A stretch of 16,544 nt of DNA from Candidatus Fermentibacterales bacterium (GTDB taxonomy: Bacteria > Fermentibacterota > Fermentibacteria > Fermentibacterales > JAFGKQ01), in contig JAFGKQ010000008.1 in assembly GCA_016928495.1 (NCBI GenBank), forward strand, positions 1 through 16,544, written 5' to 3'. The position numbers and the translations under genes are program-made. The notes beneath the pieces are model-generated. The model worked only from the letters and a program-made list of their open reading frames with translations. It was not told the DNA's origin and ran no database searches. This document shows positions 6,709-16,544 of this stretch, one piece after another (positions within the stretch are counted from its first letter, which is position 1; the number at the start of each line of letters is the position of its first letter).

Positions 6709-6772
6709 GCGTCATGTGCTCCATCCGGCAGTCCCATGACTCCCGGCAGGTGAGACGGAAACGGGCTGCTCA

Positions 6773-7500
6773 TCAGAGGAAGAGGCCGAGGAAGTCAACC
6801 GCAAGGGCCCTGTAGGTCTGTCCTCCAGTTTCCAGGAGGTCCCTGAGCTGAAGGGAGACTCTGACCTGCCCGAAGCTCTGCCAGAAGATCTCGGCGCTGA
6901 CGAAGCCCCCTCCCTCGTCGAATCTCACCGAGTCTGCCTCGTTGGTCGCCGGATCGTAGTCAAGCGCCACGCCGAACCCGCCGGGCAGGCTCTTGTCCAG
7001 CCCGAGCCAGCACCCGGCATGGTCGGAGTCCTCCAGAGAGAGGCTGACTCCGGCGTGAAAGGCCAGACTGCCCTCCAGCTCGAAGTTCTTGCTGGCTGAC
7101 AGGTACACTCCTCGCGACAGACGCGAGTAGGTTGCCCCGGTCCTCGGGCCCTCCTCCTGGTTCGAGAATCCCAGCGCGATGCCGGGCAGGGCCAGGCTCT
7201 CGTCCAGGAACCTGAACCTGGCAGCCACCCTGACGTGATCGTACCACACGGGATCACTGAGACCCGTGAGGTGCTCACCGCCGTACCTCACCCCCACCAT
7301 CAGCCTCGGCACCACTCCCACGTCGAGGCCTATCACGAGCCCCTCGTTCGGGAAGGTCGCCAGGGAAGCGTAGTAGGTCCTTGCCGACAGGACGCCTGCG
7401 GTTGGCTCGGTGACCACTCTCAGCAGCTCCGAGGCGGGACAGCCCGGCGGCGTGGCCAGCAGCAGCCAGGTCAGCGCCGGGAGACAGAACCTGGACCTCT

Positions 7501-7504
<4 letters not shown>
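6773..7504 (-). CDS. Secreted beta-barrel-like protein, YjbH-like, unknown function
   Basis: 243 residues from GTG 7504, with GGAGGG 7 bases upstream. A signal peptide is visible: KRSR, a hydrophobic core to about residue 18, then a CPA|SE-type cleavage near 24. The remainder is rich in alternating hydrophobic/polar strands with aromatic girdles (RVAARFRFLDES, IALGFSNQEEG, RGVYLSASKNFEL, GCWLGLDKSL, FGVALDYDPATNEAD) and ends in a hydrophobic FLGLFL. This pattern resembles YjbH-like outer membrane barrels that are common in several little-studied Gram-negative phyla. The Cys at 22 is preceded by PPG and does not make a good lipobox. The start codon overlaps the dnaE stop as GTGA, so it is probably coupled to dnaE, an odd pairing. 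Function unknown; the fold call is by pattern only. Confidence 0.75.
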
Positions 7505-10974
<3,470 letters not shown>

Positions 10975-11004
10975 CGGCAGGAAAGGTGGGACACCCCCTC
11001 CTCC

Positions 11005-12183
11005 CTATTCAACGTCGTCGTCCCTCTCCTCTTCCTCGACTTGCCCGGGAGCGCTTCCGGCGAGGGGTCGACTGCCCCCCTCGCTCTCGTCCGCCGAGCC
11101 GTACTCCTGTTCGAATGCCCGGTACTCCTCGTCGTCAGCCCTGGCGAGAAGGTCCTCCCCGTCCTTGCGATACCTCAGAGCAAGATAGGTTATCGTCCAG
11201 CCGGAGAAGCAGGCCGAGAGCGGATACGAGACGATCAGGAGCAGAATGGCCCAGCCTGACAGGGCTGTCAGCACGCCGGCGAGCCCGCCCCACGGTGAGG
11301 CCTGGACGGGCACCATCCCCAGAGGATCGACCAGCCCGGAGAAGGACCCGAACAGCTCGGGGCCGACGTACTGGGGAGCACTGACCAGAGACTGGCCCAG
11401 CCCGGGACCGGCCGCCAGAGATACCACCCAGGACAGGAGGCCGAGAGACAGGGAGCTGAACAGCAGGAAGACCGCCGTGGCAAGGCCCACCACCAGGACC
11501 CTCACGAGGGAGTAGAGGGCGAGCCGCCAGGGCTGTGACGTGATGGTGCTGAAGAGCTCGAAGAGAGACTCGAAAGTGTCGCCTCTGGTCGTGGCCACGA
11601 TCGGTGGGACCAGGAAGAACCCCAGAGAGAAGGCCAGCAGCAGCAGGATGAGGATCAGACCCGCCCCGAAAGCCGGCACCGCAACGAGGCCCATGATCAC
11701 CGGGCCGACTGCGGGTATGCTGCCCAGGAGACCGAGTAGCCAGCCTCCGGCCATGGTCAGCAGGACAGCAATCAGGAGAGCGACCGGAGTGGCTATGAGC
11801 GGCTTGTAATGGGCTGAGAGGAACGCGCTCGCATCGCGGCCCGAGAAGAAGTCGTCTCCCCTGGCCTGCTCGAAGGTCATCCTGGCGACCTTGAGGAAGG
11901 CCGCCTCCAGAGCGTAGACGATCAGGGCGCAGCCCACGGCAAGGAGCGCAACCGCGGGCCAGCTCTCCCAGAAGATGCCTCCAGGCAGCGGGAGCAGCCT
12001 CGCCCTGCTCCAGACCGAGGCGATGTCCTCACCGGCGGCAAGGAACCCGAGGTACACGAAGACGCCCCAGGCCAGCCAGGAGAGCACCAGAGCCTTGAAC
12101 AGCACCCATATCTTGCGGGCGCTCAGACCGTAACGGGCACACGCCGGGACATCGCCTATACCGAAACACAGCTTGTGGATCAC
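11005..12183 (-). CDS. Multi-pass membrane protein of unknown function with an acidic tail
   Basis: 392 residues from GTG 12183, with AGAGGTGA 6 bases upstream. Roughly six to seven membrane segments are visible: about 30-50, 76-97, 129-153, 158-195 (long, probably two), 220-250 and 303-330. A cytoplasmic region at 200-220 carries FESLFELFSTITSQPWRLALYSL, similar to a recurring motif in uncharacterised membrane proteins of deep-branching phyla (seen from memory, not checked). The last 50 residues are charged and unstructured, ending EEEERDDDVE. No transporter or enzyme signature recognised. It lies 149 bases after comF with a weak candidate promoter in the gap, and 30 bases before dnaE, so dnaE probably depends on the same transcript. 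Confidence 0.85.
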   Translation of the reverse strand: MIHKLCFGIGDVPACARYGLSARKIWVLFKALVLSWLAWGVFVYLGFLAAGEDIASVWSRARLLPLPGGIFWESWPAVALLAVGCALIVYALEAAFLKVARMTFEQARGDDFFSGRDASAFLSAHYKPLIATPVALLIAVLLTMAGGWLLGLLGSIPAVGPVIMGLVAVPAFGAGLILILLLLAFSLGFFLVPPIVATTRGDTFESLFELFSTITSQPWRLALYSLVRVLVVGLATAVFLLFSSLSLGLLSWVVSLAAGPGLGQSLVSAPQYVGPELFGSFSGLVDPLGMVPVQASPWGGLAGVLTALSGWAILLLIVSYPLSACFSGWTITYLALRYRKDGEDLLARADDEEYRAFEQEYGSADESEGGSRPLAGSAPGQVEEEERDDDVE

Positions 12184-12276
12184 TCGCTCTCACCTCTCGT
12201 AGTCATTGGTGGTCCGCTTCATCGCAAACGCCGATAGCACCTTGCTGGATCTGCGAGCACCGGGGCCTCTCGAACG

Positions 12277-12305
12277 ATCATACGAAGCACCGTCGGGAAT
12301 GGCTA
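12277..12305 (-). promoter_or_regulatory. Weak candidate promoter before the membrane protein-dnaE run
   Basis: Minus strand TAGCCA (12305-12300) and TATGAT (12282-12277) with a 17-base spacer. The -10 matches 5 of 6; the -35 is poor (4 of 6). It sits in the only sizeable gap (149 bases) between comF and the membrane protein gene, and would leave a leader of about 85 bases. No terminator with a U-run is visible after comF, so read-through is also possible. Confidence 0.3.
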
Positions 12306-12332
12306 GACTGAGGCGGGGAGGGGCAGGCACGC

Positions 12333-13001
12333 TCAGGTTTCGGGAGGACGGTAGGTGACCGTCAGTCCCGCATGGGGCAGGAACCCCGTAAGCAGGCGAA
12401 CTGCCGCAGAGGCTGCATCCATCGTGCTCCCGGTGGTGACGACATCATCCAGGAGCCAGATCTTCCCGGAGTGCGAAGCAAGCTCACCGCAACGGTAGGC
12501 CCCGAGGGCGTTCGCTCTCCTGGCACCCGCTCCGAGGCCAACCTGCGGCGGCCTGTCATCGCTTCTGGAGAGGGCCCGCGAGAGCTTCGCTCCCGTTGCC
12601 CTGCAGACCCTGGCAGCGATGAGCTCGGACTGGTTGAACCCCCTCTGCCTCAGACGCGAAGGCGCCAGAGGAAGCGGCAGGATCAGGTCACCCCTTCGAG
12701 GCAGCTCCGCAACACCGCGCAGCATCATCGCCGCGGCCGGGGCGGCAAGCCATCTCAACCCGTCGTACTTGAGACGGACGATCGGGTCTCTGGCCGCGCC
12801 TTCATGTGCGAACGCGCTGTGAACGGCCACCCCGGACTCCGGGAAGCCCCTGCGGACCGGCAGGCCCGTGGCGCTCCAGTGCGACCAGGAATTGGGCCTG
12901 AGCCTCCGCATGCACCAGTCGCAGAGCCGGAGAGGAGACCGCTCCTGCCTGACTCTGGCGCCGCAGGCCCCGCACTCCCAGTCGGGAGCCCAGGCTCTCA
13001 G
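12333..13001 (-). CDS. comF: ComF-family phosphoribosyltransferase, probable CTG start
   Basis: Homolog of ComFC/GntX, a PRTase-fold protein linked to DNA uptake and processing in competent bacteria. The N-terminal zinc finger CGAC at 10-13 and CDWC at 27-30, QRGFNQSELIA at about 119-129, and the PRPP loop IWLLDDVVTTGST at about 181-193 are diagnostic. The first in-frame ATG (12911) would cut off the zinc finger. Between that ATG and the upstream in-frame stop (13097-13095) there is no ATG, GTG or TTG. The best start is CTG at 13001, whose last two bases share the lgt stop as CTGA, the same overlap type as three other junctions here. That gives 222 residues, the usual family length. An ATC start at 13013 or 13016 or a sequencing error is an alternative. 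No other competence genes are present in the window. Confidence 0.88.
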   Translation of the reverse strand: MRAWAPDWECGACGARVRQERSPLRLCDWCMRRLRPNSWSHWSATGLPVRRGFPESGVAVHSAFAHEGAARDPIVRLKYDGLRWLAAPAAAMMLRGVAELPRRGDLILPLPLAPSRLRQRGFNQSELIAARVCRATGAKLSRALSRSDDRPPQVGLGAGARRANALGAYRCGELASHSGKIWLLDDVVTTGSTMDAASAAVRLLTGFLPHAGLTVTYRPPET

Positions 13002-13807
13002 GAGTCTCTGGATGATCGCAGGTACAGGAAGACTCCGATCGACATGGCGGCCAGCAGAATGACCAGGCTGATCACCTGGTTGTTGGTGATCCCGTCAAGG
13101 CCGGTCAGAGGGCTGTGCCCGAAGAGCGGGGTCGGCGACTGGTCGAAATGCCTGAAGAGCTCGATGCCGAAGCGGGTAGCACCGTAGAGCGCGAAGAACA
13201 GCACGAACACGAAGCCGCGGAAGTGGCCCCTCCGGTCCGCGAGCAGCAGCACGAGCAGCATGTAGAGGCCCGTCAGTGAGCTATAGAGCTGTGCCGGATG
13301 GATGGCTGCGCTCCCGTAGACCGACCATGGCAGGGAGCCCTCGGGGAAGCTCACCCCCAGCGGCGAGCAGGTAGGCGTGCCGAAGCAGCAGCCGTTCAAG
13401 AAGCACCCTATCCTGGTGATGAATATCCCGAGCGCGAATGCCGGGATCACGGCGTCCGCCAGCTTCCAGGCGTTCCACCTCTTGTACGCGACGAAGGCGA
13501 AGCCGGCGACCATCGCCAGGACCACCCCGCCGAGCATGCTCAGTCCGTACATGCCCTTCCAGATGGCCACTACCTCCAGCCAGTTGCTGCTGAACTCCTC
13601 CAGATGAGTGAGGACGTAGAAGGCCCTGGAGCCCGCTATTGCCGAGACCATCACGATAAGCCCGAGATCCGCGATCGATGAGGGACTGAAGCCCGCTCTG
13701 CCGGCCCGGACCATTGCGAGCTTCACCCCGAGGATGAAGGAGATCGCGAGCATCACCCCGTAGGAGTTGATTGGAAGAGTGCCTATGCGGAAAATGACAG
13801 GATGCAA
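12998..13807 (-). CDS. lgt: Prolipoprotein diacylglyceryl transferase, divergent subtype
   Basis: 269 residues from TTG 13807, with GAGGTG 7 bases upstream. Inner-membrane enzyme that transfers diacylglycerol from phosphatidylglycerol to the lipobox Cys of prolipoproteins. Seven hydrophobic segments are visible. Motifs: NSYGVML with Y16 (E. coli Y26), TRIGCFLNGCCFG at 131-143 with R132 (E. coli R143), HPAQLY at 170-175, and TRFGIELFR at 211-219. It is the GCFLNGCC variant found in many non-proteobacterial phyla: the positions of E. coli N146 and E151 read Cys. The residue before GG in GLSMLGG (L92) replaces the essential E. coli H103, often Tyr elsewhere. Preceded by a candidate promoter (13867-13895) and a hairpin; overlaps comF at CTGA. 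Function is likely but the missing His is notable. Confidence 0.88.
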   Translation of the reverse strand: MHPVIFRIGTLPINSYGVMLAISFILGVKLAMVRAGRAGFSPSSIADLGLIVMVSAIAGSRAFYVLTHLEEFSSNWLEVVAIWKGMYGLSMLGGVVLAMVAGFAFVAYKRWNAWKLADAVIPAFALGIFITRIGCFLNGCCFGTPTCSPLGVSFPEGSLPWSVYGSAAIHPAQLYSSLTGLYMLLVLLLADRRGHFRGFVFVLFFALYGATRFGIELFRHFDQSPTPLFGHSPLTGLDGITNNQVISLVILLAAMSIGVFLYLRSSRDS

Positions 13808-13828
13808 GCCAACCCACCTCGCAGGCTC

Positions 13829-13851
13829 GAAGCCGGACCCCGACCGGCTCC
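13829..13851 (-). other. Hairpin in the lgt leader
   Basis: On the minus strand GGAGCCGG and CCGGCTTC pair (8 bp with one G-U) around a 7-base loop. It lies between the candidate promoter and the lgt SD (13815-13820), with no U-run after it. It is a possible leader structure close enough to the ribosome site to matter, parallel to the hairpin before the PNP-like gene. Confidence 0.45.
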
Positions 13852-13866
13852 ATCCGACAGCAGAGG

Positions 13867-13895
13867 ATTGTACGCCATCGGAAGCTCCGCTGCAA
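13867..13895 (-). promoter_or_regulatory. Candidate sigma70-type promoter for lgt-comF
   Basis: Minus strand TTGCAG (13895-13890), 17-base spacer, TACAAT (13872-13867; 5 of 6). It is in the 115-base gap after rodA. Start would be near 13860 with a leader of about 53 bases containing the hairpin at 13829-13851. It suggests lgt-comF can be transcribed apart from mrdA-rodA. Confidence 0.48.
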
Positions 13896-13922
13896 CCCCG
13901 GCCCTGGAGAGGCCGACGCTCC

Positions 13923-15125
13923 CTAGAACTCCCTCCAGGTCATGCCTGCGTTCAGCACCAGCCCTATGAGGAACAGGCTCGCGATCAGGTGGCTTCCGCC
14001 GTAGCTGACCAGCAGCAACGGAAGGCCGGTCACGGGCATGATCCCGATGGTCATGCCTACGTTCATGAAGACCTGCATCGCGAAGTAGGCCGCCACTCCC
14101 GCCGTGAGTATCGAGCGGAAGGGGCTCGCCGACCTTCTGGCGATGACGAGCATCCTCCAGACGAGAACCGAGTAGGCAGCGAGGAGCAGGAAGCAGCCCA
14201 GGAAGCCGAACTCCTCGGCCCAGACCGAGAACACGAAGTCGGTATGCCTTGCCGGAAGGAATGCAAGCTCCTTCTGCGTCCCCCTGAGGAAGCCCTGCCC
14301 GAGGCTTCCTCCAGAGCCGACGGCGACCCTCGACTGGATCACGTTCCAGCCGGCCCCGTGAGGATCGGATGCCGGGTTGAGGAAGGTCATGAGCCTGGCC
14401 TTCTGGTAGGGCTTCAACAGGGACCATGCGACAGGGGAGAGAGCACCGACCAGAGCGTTGAGACCGAACAGCGTCAGCCAGCCGGGCAGGCTCACCCTCC
14501 TGTAGATCAGCACCAGTGCGAGCACGACGGCGAAGCAGATCCAGAGCAGCGTGCTCATGGAGCACAGGGCCGCGAGAAGAGGGCTGATGAACAGGAAGAT
14601 CCAGCTCAGGCCGACCCCGGCCCAGTGGAAGGTCAGCAGCAGCATGAAGATCATGGCGGCCGCAGTGCCGACATCCGGCTCGAGCCAGGTGAGCACGACT
14701 GCAGGTATCGCCCATACGAAGAGCCCGGGCCTGCCGAGCCTCTCCTGAAGAGGGTGCCTCCTGGAGGACAGCACGTGAGCGGCCATCAGCAGCATGGCGG
14801 CCTTGGCGAACTCGGATGGCTGGAAGCGGAGCGGACCGATGTGCAGCCACCTGCCCGCCGGACCGGTCCCGAAGAAGAGGACCACGAGCAGCAGCAGGCA
14901 TGATGCGATGTAGAGCCAGGGAGCGATCTCGTCCAGGAACCTCAGGTCCATCCTTGTCGTGAAGACCAGCAGTCCCGAGCCGACTGCCAGCCAGACCACC
15001 TGGCGCAGGAAGATGTTCTCGCCGCTTACGACCCTTCCGGCGGAGTAGACGGTGAGGAGCCCGATGATCACTATCAGCGAGGCGGATGCGACGACCAGTC
15101 GATCCAGCGAGCTTCCGGCTCTCAA
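13923..15125 (-). CDS. rodA: Peptidoglycan glycosyltransferase RodA (SEDS family)
   Basis: 400 residues from TTG 15125, with a G-run 7 bases upstream. SEDS-family integral membrane polymerase of the elongasome, working with PBP2 on lipid II. About ten membrane segments. Motifs: FQPSEFAK at 101-108, WLEPDVGTA at 147-155 with D151 (the essential Asp of the family), NPASDPHGAGWNVIQS at 250-265, SGGSLGQGFLRGTQK at 271-285, LPARHTDFVFS at 290-300, and NVGMTIGIMPVTGLPL followed by LVSYGGSHL near 355-380. These are RodA rather than FtsW by the HTDFVFSVWAEEFGF block and its partner. The TTG overlaps the mrdA stop as TTGA, so synthesis of the pair is coupled. Confidence 0.95.
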   Translation of the reverse strand: MRAGSSLDRLVVASASLIVIIGLLTVYSAGRVVSGENIFLRQVVWLAVGSGLLVFTTRMDLRFLDEIAPWLYIASCLLLLVVLFFGTGPAGRWLHIGPLRFQPSEFAKAAMLLMAAHVLSSRRHPLQERLGRPGLFVWAIPAVVLTWLEPDVGTAAAMIFMLLLTFHWAGVGLSWIFLFISPLLAALCSMSTLLWICFAVVLALVLIYRRVSLPGWLTLFGLNALVGALSPVAWSLLKPYQKARLMTFLNPASDPHGAGWNVIQSRVAVGSGGSLGQGFLRGTQKELAFLPARHTDFVFSVWAEEFGFLGCFLLLAAYSVLVWRMLVIARRSASPFRSILTAGVAAYFAMQVFMNVGMTIGIMPVTGLPLLLVSYGGSHLIASLFLIGLVLNAGMTWREF

Positions 15126-16544
15126 TCGTGCCCCCCGCCGCAGTAGACGGTCAGGAGGGTCTCCGCAACGGGTGCGGCCACGGCCCCGCCGTGACCGCCC
15201 TCCTCCAGTACCACGGCCACGGCAAGGGTCCTCGGCTCCCTAACGTAGCCGATGAACCACGCGTGATCCCCGCCAGGGCTCTCGGCAGTCCCGGACTTGC
15301 CGTAGAACTCGAGCTCCGATCCGTCCATGGCCCTGTGCAGAGTGCCCCTGCTGTCCGTGACGGCTCGCCTCATGCCTTCCTCCACGACCTGCCAGGTCTC
15401 GGTCGAGCCTACCGGGGAATCGGGGAGCTTCATCGGCTCTCCGTCCAGGATCAGCCTGGGACCGGGCATGGTGCCCCTCGATGCGAAGATGCCTGTGATA
15501 ACAGCCATCTGCAGTGGGGTCACGAGCAGCTCGCCCTGGCCGATGGCGACGTTGAGAAGGTTGCCGAGGCCCCACCTCCCGGGCCCGTACATGTCTTCCA
15601 TGAGCTGCCTGTCCGGAACCAGGCCCTCCTGCTCTCCGGGCAGATCGAGGATCCTCTGACCAAGGCCGAGTCCTCTGGAGAACCCGGCGAGATCATCCAT
15701 GTCCCCTTCCTGGATGGTCCTGTAGAAGAAGATGTCGCAAGACTGGGCCAGGGCGTCCACGATCCCTATCCGGCCGTGAGATCTCCAGCATCCGAACTCG
15801 TTGCCCCCCAGCTCATAAACTCCGAAACACGGATCGGGGCGCGAGTCCCTGGACACTATCCCACGCTCGAGAAGGTAGGCTGCCGTGACGATCTTGTAGG
15901 TCGAGCCGGGAGGGTAGAGGGCAGCCCAGGACCTCCCCAGGAGGGGATTCCCGGAGTCGTTCCTGATAGCATCCCATTCGGCCTGGCTCATTCCCCTCAC
16001 GAAGGCACGTGGATCGAAGGTGGGCCATGAAGCCATGCACAGGAGCTCCCCGGTGGAGTAGTCTATGACGACTATCGAGCCGGGTGTGGATCCGGCCGAG
16101 AGAAGGGAGTCCGCTATTCCCATCAGCCTGCTGTCCACGGTCAGAACCAGATCACCGCCCGGCCGTGGAGTCGTCTGGCCGGTGCCTTCGAACTCCTCGA
16201 CCACCTGCCCGATGGCATCGACCACCTGGCTGCGGAATCCCGGCTCGCCCCTCAGCCGGTCGTTGAAGACCAACTCGAGACCGGCTCTCCCAACCATCTC
16301 TCCCGGATACCTGTAGTCCTGCTCCGCCCTCCCGACATAGCCGATCAGATGGCTGTAGAGGCAACCCAGCGGGTATCTTCTCATCGGGACGACCTCGAGG
16401 ATCACGCCGCCCATTCGATAGAGGTTCTCGGCCAGGCTGCTCACTTCCTGAACTCCCATCCCGGACCTGACGACCACGGGGAGGAAAGGGCGTGCGCCGC
16501 CCTCCTCGATCAGGCCGGTCAGGACCTCGGGTTGGAGACCCGTC
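15122..16544 (-). CDS. mrdA: Penicillin-binding protein 2, elongasome transpeptidase (N-terminus off the right edge)
   Basis: 473 whole residues are visible; the frame is open to the right edge, so the cytoplasmic tail, membrane anchor and part of the pedestal are missing. Class B PBP that cross-links lateral-wall peptidoglycan. Counting from the GTG at 16477, which is internal: pedestal motif GYVGRAEQD near 46-54, GRAGLELVFNDRLRG near 63-77, active-site Ser in STYK at 192-195, SCD at 246-248, KSGTAE at 394-399. SCD and KSG are the usual PBP2 forms. Cysteines 217 and 230, His 234 and Cys 247 cluster around the SxN site, where E. coli PBP2 has a zinc site; a similar site here is only suggested. 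Coupled to rodA by a TTGA overlap, and mreBCD would be the expected upstream neighbours. Confidence 0.95.
   Translation of the reverse strand, partial: TGLQPEVLTGLIEEGGARPFLPVVVRSGMGVQEVSSLAENLYRMGGVILEVVPMRRYPLGCLYSHLIGYVGRAEQDYRYPGEMVGRAGLELVFNDRLRGEPGFRSQVVDAIGQVVEEFEGTGQTTPRPGGDLVLTVDSRLMGIADSLLSAGSTPGSIVVIDYSTGELLCMASWPTFDPRAFVRGMSQAEWDAIRNDSGNPLLGRSWAALYPPGSTYKIVTAAYLLERGIVSRDSRPDPCFGVYELGGNEFGCWRSHGRIGIVDALAQSCDIFFYRTIQEGDMDDLAGFSRGLGLGQRILDLPGEQEGLVPDRQLMEDMYGPGRWGLGNLLNVAIGQGELLVTPLQMAVITGIFASRGTMPGPRLILDGEPMKLPDSPVGSTETWQVVEEGMRRAVTDSRGTLHRAMDGSELEFYGKSGTAESPGGDHAWFIGYVREPRTLAVAVVLEEGGHGGAVAAPVAETLLTVYCGGGHD

Noticed and set aside
12184-12332. Short open stretch ending in a 10-codon ATG frame just before the membrane-protein SD
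   Set aside because: Too short and with no codon bias or homology; a leader peptide cannot be argued from sequence alone.
13767-14903. 378-codon plus-strand and 372-codon minus-strand frames over rodA
   Set aside because: Both are shadows of rodA, whose SEDS motifs and membrane segments are unambiguous.

Overview
The window is GC-rich bacterial chromosome, densely packed with housekeeping genes. I see no insertion sequence, prophage, CRISPR array, tRNA or rRNA. Twelve clear protein genes and one doubtful open frame are present, nearly all on the minus strand. Arginine is often written AGG in spite of the high GC. The genes include an outer-membrane-type beta-barrel, a Cys-less PurF-like protein of the Bacteroidetes kind and a divergent Lgt. 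Together these suggest a Gram-negative-type member of a poorly cultured phylum, for example one near Fermentibacteria/Aegiribacteria or another FCB-like lineage. That placement is inference and no marker gene here settles it.

Layout in transcription order on the minus strand (right to left): (1) mrdA (PBP2, runs off the right edge) and rodA, the elongasome transpeptidase and glycosyltransferase pair; (2) lgt behind its own candidate promoter and a hairpin, overlapped by comF; (3) a multi-pass membrane protein of unknown function, dnaE (replicative polymerase alpha subunit), and a secreted beta-barrel protein coupled to the end of dnaE; (4) a tight run of an M29 aminopeptidase, a Trm112-like zinc protein, a YggU/DUF167 protein and a GAF-HD-GYP phosphodiesterase; (5) after the single plus-strand gene, a small unknown protein with a WDGCGC motif, then a shrunken purine nucleoside phosphorylase-like protein coupled to ileS, which runs off the left edge. 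The plus-strand gene (2416-3831) is a PurF-like amidophosphoribosyltransferase that keeps the Fe-S cysteines and PRPP loop but lacks the catalytic Cys1.

The most notable points are these. Four gene junctions use the same 4-base stop/start overlap, NTGA, with N = A, G, T and C, and the CTGA case implies a CTG start for comF. A PNP-like protein without its catalytic half is fused by ATGA coupling to ileS. The PurF paralog has lost the glutaminase nucleophile. Candidate sigma70-type promoters with exact 17-base spacers precede the PNP-like/ileS pair and lgt. I found no convincing new defence or mobile system; the novelty here lies in divergent versions of core genes and in how they are coupled.
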